59,748 nt of DNA from Brachionus plicatilis. Lineage: Eukaryota; Rotifera; Eurotatoria; Ploima; Brachionidae. The stretch covers positions 3,003,873-3,063,620 of the forward strand of contig QEOQ01000508.1 in NCBI GenBank assembly GCA_010279815.1. The letters are read 5' to 3'. The position numbers were made by a program, and so were the translations under genes. Within the stretch, counting starts at the first letter, position 1. Each line of letters opens with the position of its first letter. This document shows positions 57,321 through 59,748 of this stretch, piece after piece. The notes below the pieces were generated by a model. The model did not search any database. It was given only the letters and a program-made list of their open reading frames with translations, and was not told where the DNA came from.

Positions 57321-57328
57321 TATAAAAA
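57321..57328 (+). promoter_or_regulatory. TATA box of the His-rich peptide gene
   Basis: TATAAAAA preceded by GGCCG, 66 bp before the ATG. The GC patch in front of an otherwise AT-rich region makes it stand out. Confidence 0.5.
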
Positions 57329-57386
57329 AAAATTGTAAAATTTTCAAAATAATATATTTAAAAAAAAAATATTTTTTCTATTCAAA

Positions 57387-57659
57387 ATGGAAAAATTTGC
57401 AACAATTTTGTTGATTATGAGTATTGCGTGCCTGATTACTACCAACGAGGCTCGTTTTCACCATCCCTTACCAAACTCACAATTATCTCATCCTAGAAAT
57501 GATTCTCATCACTCTGGTCCATTAAATCATTTAATTCAAGATACCCAAAATCATGGAAAGTTTAATTTTAACCACAGATTTTCAAATTGGCCGTCAAGAG
57601 ATCACAAATACGGAGCTGAAATGCATCATAGAACAACATCTTCAAACAAAAAGCGTTAA
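57387..57659 (+). CDS. Small secreted His/Asn-rich peptide precursor
   Basis: 90-aa intronless ORF. MEKFATILLIMSIACLITTN followed by EA is a signal peptide with the same cleavage-site style (EAR) as the Pro/Arg/Ser peptide family. The mature part has over ten His residues (FHHPLPNSQLSHPR, DSHHSGPLNH, MHHR) and ends in KKR. It has no Cys. Metal binding or antimicrobial action is possible for such composition but is not shown. Similarity to the other peptide genes is limited to signal and layout. Confidence 0.7.
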   Translation: MEKFATILLIMSIACLITTNEARFHHPLPNSQLSHPRNDSHHSGPLNHLIQDTQNHGKFNFNHRFSNWPSRDHKYGAEMHHRTTSSNKKR

Positions 57660-58133
57660 AATTTATCAGCTTAATCATTTTTTTTGCTTACTTAGACCCC
57701 TAATGCAAACTAAAAACTCAAAACCAAATTATTTTTGAATAAAATTTTAGGAAAATTTTTGGAAAATTTTTGGAAAATTTTTTTGCTAAAGTTCATGAAA
57801 TGCAAAACGTCCACGCTATCTTATGCATATATCTTAACCAAAAGTATATAAAACATGTTAAAATCACATATCACCTGAAAGAGCGTAAAATTTTCTACTA
57901 GAAAATGATATTTTTATGTTCCAAAAAAAATTCATCTCAGAAATTTTTTCAAAAAAAGCCCAAATTTAACATGTTTTTTTGGTTTATTTGTATCTTGTCG
58001 CAGGAGATCCCCATAACCCTCGATTATTTTTGCGAATTCTGAAACTAGAGAAAATTTGGAACAACTTGTAGGCTTTAATTTTTTTTGTATATATTAAGTA
58101 AAATAAAAACAAATTTTTTATAATACAGTCGAC

Positions 58134-58745
58134 TCGCTTTAATCCGAAACTCCTTTATTCGTAAAATTCGGCATTCGGTTGTTTTTCTCCCGTAATTTTA
58201 GTTCGCTTTATTTTGCCATTCGTAACAAAAAAAAATAAAATTCTAAATCTGCGAGGGCGAGGCCCCAACAGATCAAGATATACTTGAAACTGTTCAAAAA
58301 AACAATCAAAACTGTGATGACGAAGTTGAGGTAATCGATCAAGAACCTGTATCTGTAAGTTATAAACAAGCAAAGCAGGCAATAGATCAAGTTCAAATTT
58401 TTTTTGAAATTTCTAAAGATTTTAACGAGTGTGACTTAGAATTGTTATCGAAAATAAAAGAGCGGATGTCTGATTTGAGGTTGTCAAGTCTAAACCAGAC
58501 ATCTATTTCTTCTTTTTTTAAAAAAAATTAATTTAAAAATTATTCCGTTTAATTTAAAATTAAATGTTTATTAAACTATATTTCTATAAATTGTTATCAA
58601 TAAATTTTTGTATCAAAATTTACAGTCATTAATCCGAAAATTTTAAGATTTTTGTTCGTTTACGGATTAAAGATAATCCGTAAAACTTAATCCGTAATGG
58701 TTATTTTCGGTCCCGTCTGTTACGGATTAAAGAGAGTCTACTGTA
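58134..58745 (+). mobile_element. pogo/Tigger-like transposon, internal deletion derivative
   Basis: TACAGTCGACTCGCTTTAAT at the left and, on the complement, TACAGTAGACTCTCTTTAAT at the right; TA lies at both ends as for Tc1/mariner/pogo insertions. The interior keeps only the last roughly 94 codons of the transposase. Repeated TTAATCCG/CGGATTAA words sit near both ends. A right-end fragment of the family is at 45570–45659. Confidence 0.85.
58250..58531 (+). pseudogene. Tigger/Jerky-type transposase, C-terminal remnant
   Basis: Reads CEGEAPTDQDILETVQKNNQ … SYKQAKQAIDQVQIFFE … LSKIKERMSDLRLSSL and ends NQTSISSFFKKN then TAA. The closing LxQTSIxxFFxK is typical of Tigger/Jerky/CENP-B-related DDE transposases. 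The DNA-binding and catalytic parts are gone. Confidence 0.75.
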
Positions 58746-58982
58746 CAATAACAATAATAATTTAATTAAAAAAAACTGTAATCAATTAAGCTAAATATAT
58801 TTTTAAAAAAAAGTCAATTTCAAAAAATTCATGTTCATTTTAGTAAAAACAAAAGCTTTAAATAAAAAAAGCAAACAAAAGAAAAAAAAACAAACAAAAG
58901 AAAACAAACAAAAGAAAACTTAGACCAAAATTATGATGAACGAGTTTAGCGCTTTTCTTGTGCGAGATTAAAGACTCAAAGT

Positions 58983-59748
58983 ATGCAAACCAACCAATCA
59001 AAGAAAACAACAAAAAAAAACATTTTAAATCAATCTTCTTCAAAAAACAAGTTAGTAATTACACATTGGAATTGTTTTTATTTACCTAGCAGGATTCATC
59101 TTTTAGAAGAGTTTTTAGCTCAAAATTGCCCCGACATTGTTCTCCTTAATGAGATAAAAGTAAATCCTAGTGATATAGACTTCTACTTTAATTTTAAAAA
59201 CTATGTATCATTAGTTAAGGCTCGAAATAAACATGGTGGGGGAGTAGCTGTTTTAGTAAAAGAAGGAATTGAATTTAAACAAGAAAATTCATTTGATAAG
59301 TTTTCTGCAGAACTTCTTTGTATCAAGATAAGCTTAAAAAATACACAACTTTTTGTCTTTAGTCTTTACAATCCACCAAATATTGAACTCCCTTTCGAAA
59401 TTTTCCTTGAAATATCAAGGAAATGTGGAAAATTCATAATAGGAGGTGATCTGAATGCGAAGACAAAAAGTTTGGGTTGTTTGAGAGAAAATGAGAATGG
59501 CCTTATCTTAGAGAAAATTATTAACAGGCTCAACCTCTCAGTAATTAACGATAAGACACCAACATATAATAGATTTAAGACGGAATATTATGAAGTCCTT
59601 GACATTTTTTTGATCCCGTCTTCACTCTCAGATAGAGTTCACGACTTCAAGGTTCTTATAGATGATGATATGTTGAGTGATCACTTTCCTATTCAAGCAT
59701 TCATTTCAGTTGAGCATACTATAACAGTTAATTATTCGAATTCTAATT
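58983..59748 (+). CDS. LINE ORF2, apurinic endonuclease domain, open to the window edge
   Basis: From ATG 58983 the frame stays open for 255 codons and leaves the window without a stop. After an Asn/Lys/Gln-rich start it has the exonuclease–endonuclease–phosphatase layout of non-LTR retrotransposons: THWNC, LLNEIKV (catalytic Glu), HGGGVAVLVK, GGDLNAKT (Asp/Asn pair), LDIFLIP and MLSDHFPIQAF (Asp-His pair). All expected catalytic residues are present, so this copy may be intact beyond the edge. The upstream 150 bp are A-rich with AAACAAAAGA repeats and may be its 5' UTR. Clade is probably Jockey/CR1-like. Confidence 0.88.
   Translation, partial: MQTNQSKKTTKKNILNQSSSKNKLVITHWNCFYLPSRIHLLEEFLAQNCPDIVLLNEIKVNPSDIDFYFNFKNYVSLVKARNKHGGGVAVLVKEGIEFKQENSFDKFSAELLCIKISLKNTQLFVFSLYNPPNIELPFEIFLEISRKCGKFIIGGDLNAKTKSLGCLRENENGLILEKIINRLNLSVINDKTPTYNRFKTEYYEVLDIFLIPSSLSDRVHDFKVLIDDDMLSDHFPIQAFISVEHTITVNYSNSN

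Noticed and set aside
1..59748. CRISPR arrays, bacterial operons or ribosome binding sites
   Set aside because: Introns, poly(A) signals and the gene set show a eukaryotic nuclear genome; direct repeats here are transposon copies without regular spacers.

Overview
This is an AT-rich stretch of an animal nuclear genome. Protein genes are split by short GT–AG introns (often 50–70 bp), AATAAA signals are present, and a eukaryotic tRNA-Asp, LINEs, SINE-like copies and many small inverted-repeat transposons are interspersed. The gene set (SLC5 symporter, PDSS2, MARVEL protein, AIDA-1/ANKS1-like adaptor, SR-type splicing factor) is metazoan. Small size, compact introns and extreme AT content suggest an invertebrate such as a monogonont rotifer, but the species is an inference and cannot be proved from the window.

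Layout. 1–7.3 kb: repeat-rich DNA with a hAT-type MITE, a pogo-like MITE, a foldback element, a 5'-truncated TRP-type channel gene (2686–3423) and a dead LINE reverse transcriptase (4619–6330) lying between 72-bp inverted repeats. 7.3–10.5 kb (-): a complete ten-exon sodium/solute symporter (578 aa) whose long third intron carries a palindrome that was itself hit by a second MITE. 12.0–13.5 kb: a head-to-head inverted duplication of a small secreted Pro/Arg/Ser peptide gene; a third copy lies at 24.96 kb. 13.5–15.7 kb: a decayed mobile-element ORF, a foldback with perfect 9-bp target duplications, and a SINE-like repeat. 16.3–17.5 kb (-): PDSS2 (coenzyme Q side chain). 18.15–18.76 kb: a mariner-like foldback loaded with GGAAT-type repeats. 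20.6–21.3 kb (+): a four-exon MARVEL-domain membrane protein. 23–27 kb: LINE scrap, the third peptide gene and a processed RPL5 pseudogene. 27.9–38.2 kb: about 10 kb with no supportable gene, but with a near-perfect 145-bp-arm palindrome.

38.9–49.4 kb (+): an AIDA-1/ANKS1-like gene (two SAM domains plus a PTB domain, six exons, 713 aa). One intron contains tRNA-Asp(GTC). The next contains, in antisense, an uninterrupted 527-aa AAA-family gene with destroyed Walker motifs. 49.6–57.7 kb: a small secreted protein (-), an RRM/RS-domain protein (-), an acyltransferase-like protein lacking its catalytic His (-) and a His-rich secreted peptide (+). The right edge holds a deletion derivative of a Tigger/pogo transposon and the start of an open LINE ORF2 (APE endonuclease) that runs off the window.

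The most striking points are three peptide genes whose identity is confined to the coding sequence, a degenerate AAA gene nested in an intron with its stop codon five bases from the host splice donor, and a dense set of foldback/MITE families with readable target-site duplications. Several genes were rebuilt by hand from exons; summed exon lengths are in frame for the symporter (1737 nt), PDSS2 (1173), MARVEL (585), ANKS-like (2142) and RRM/RS (645) genes.
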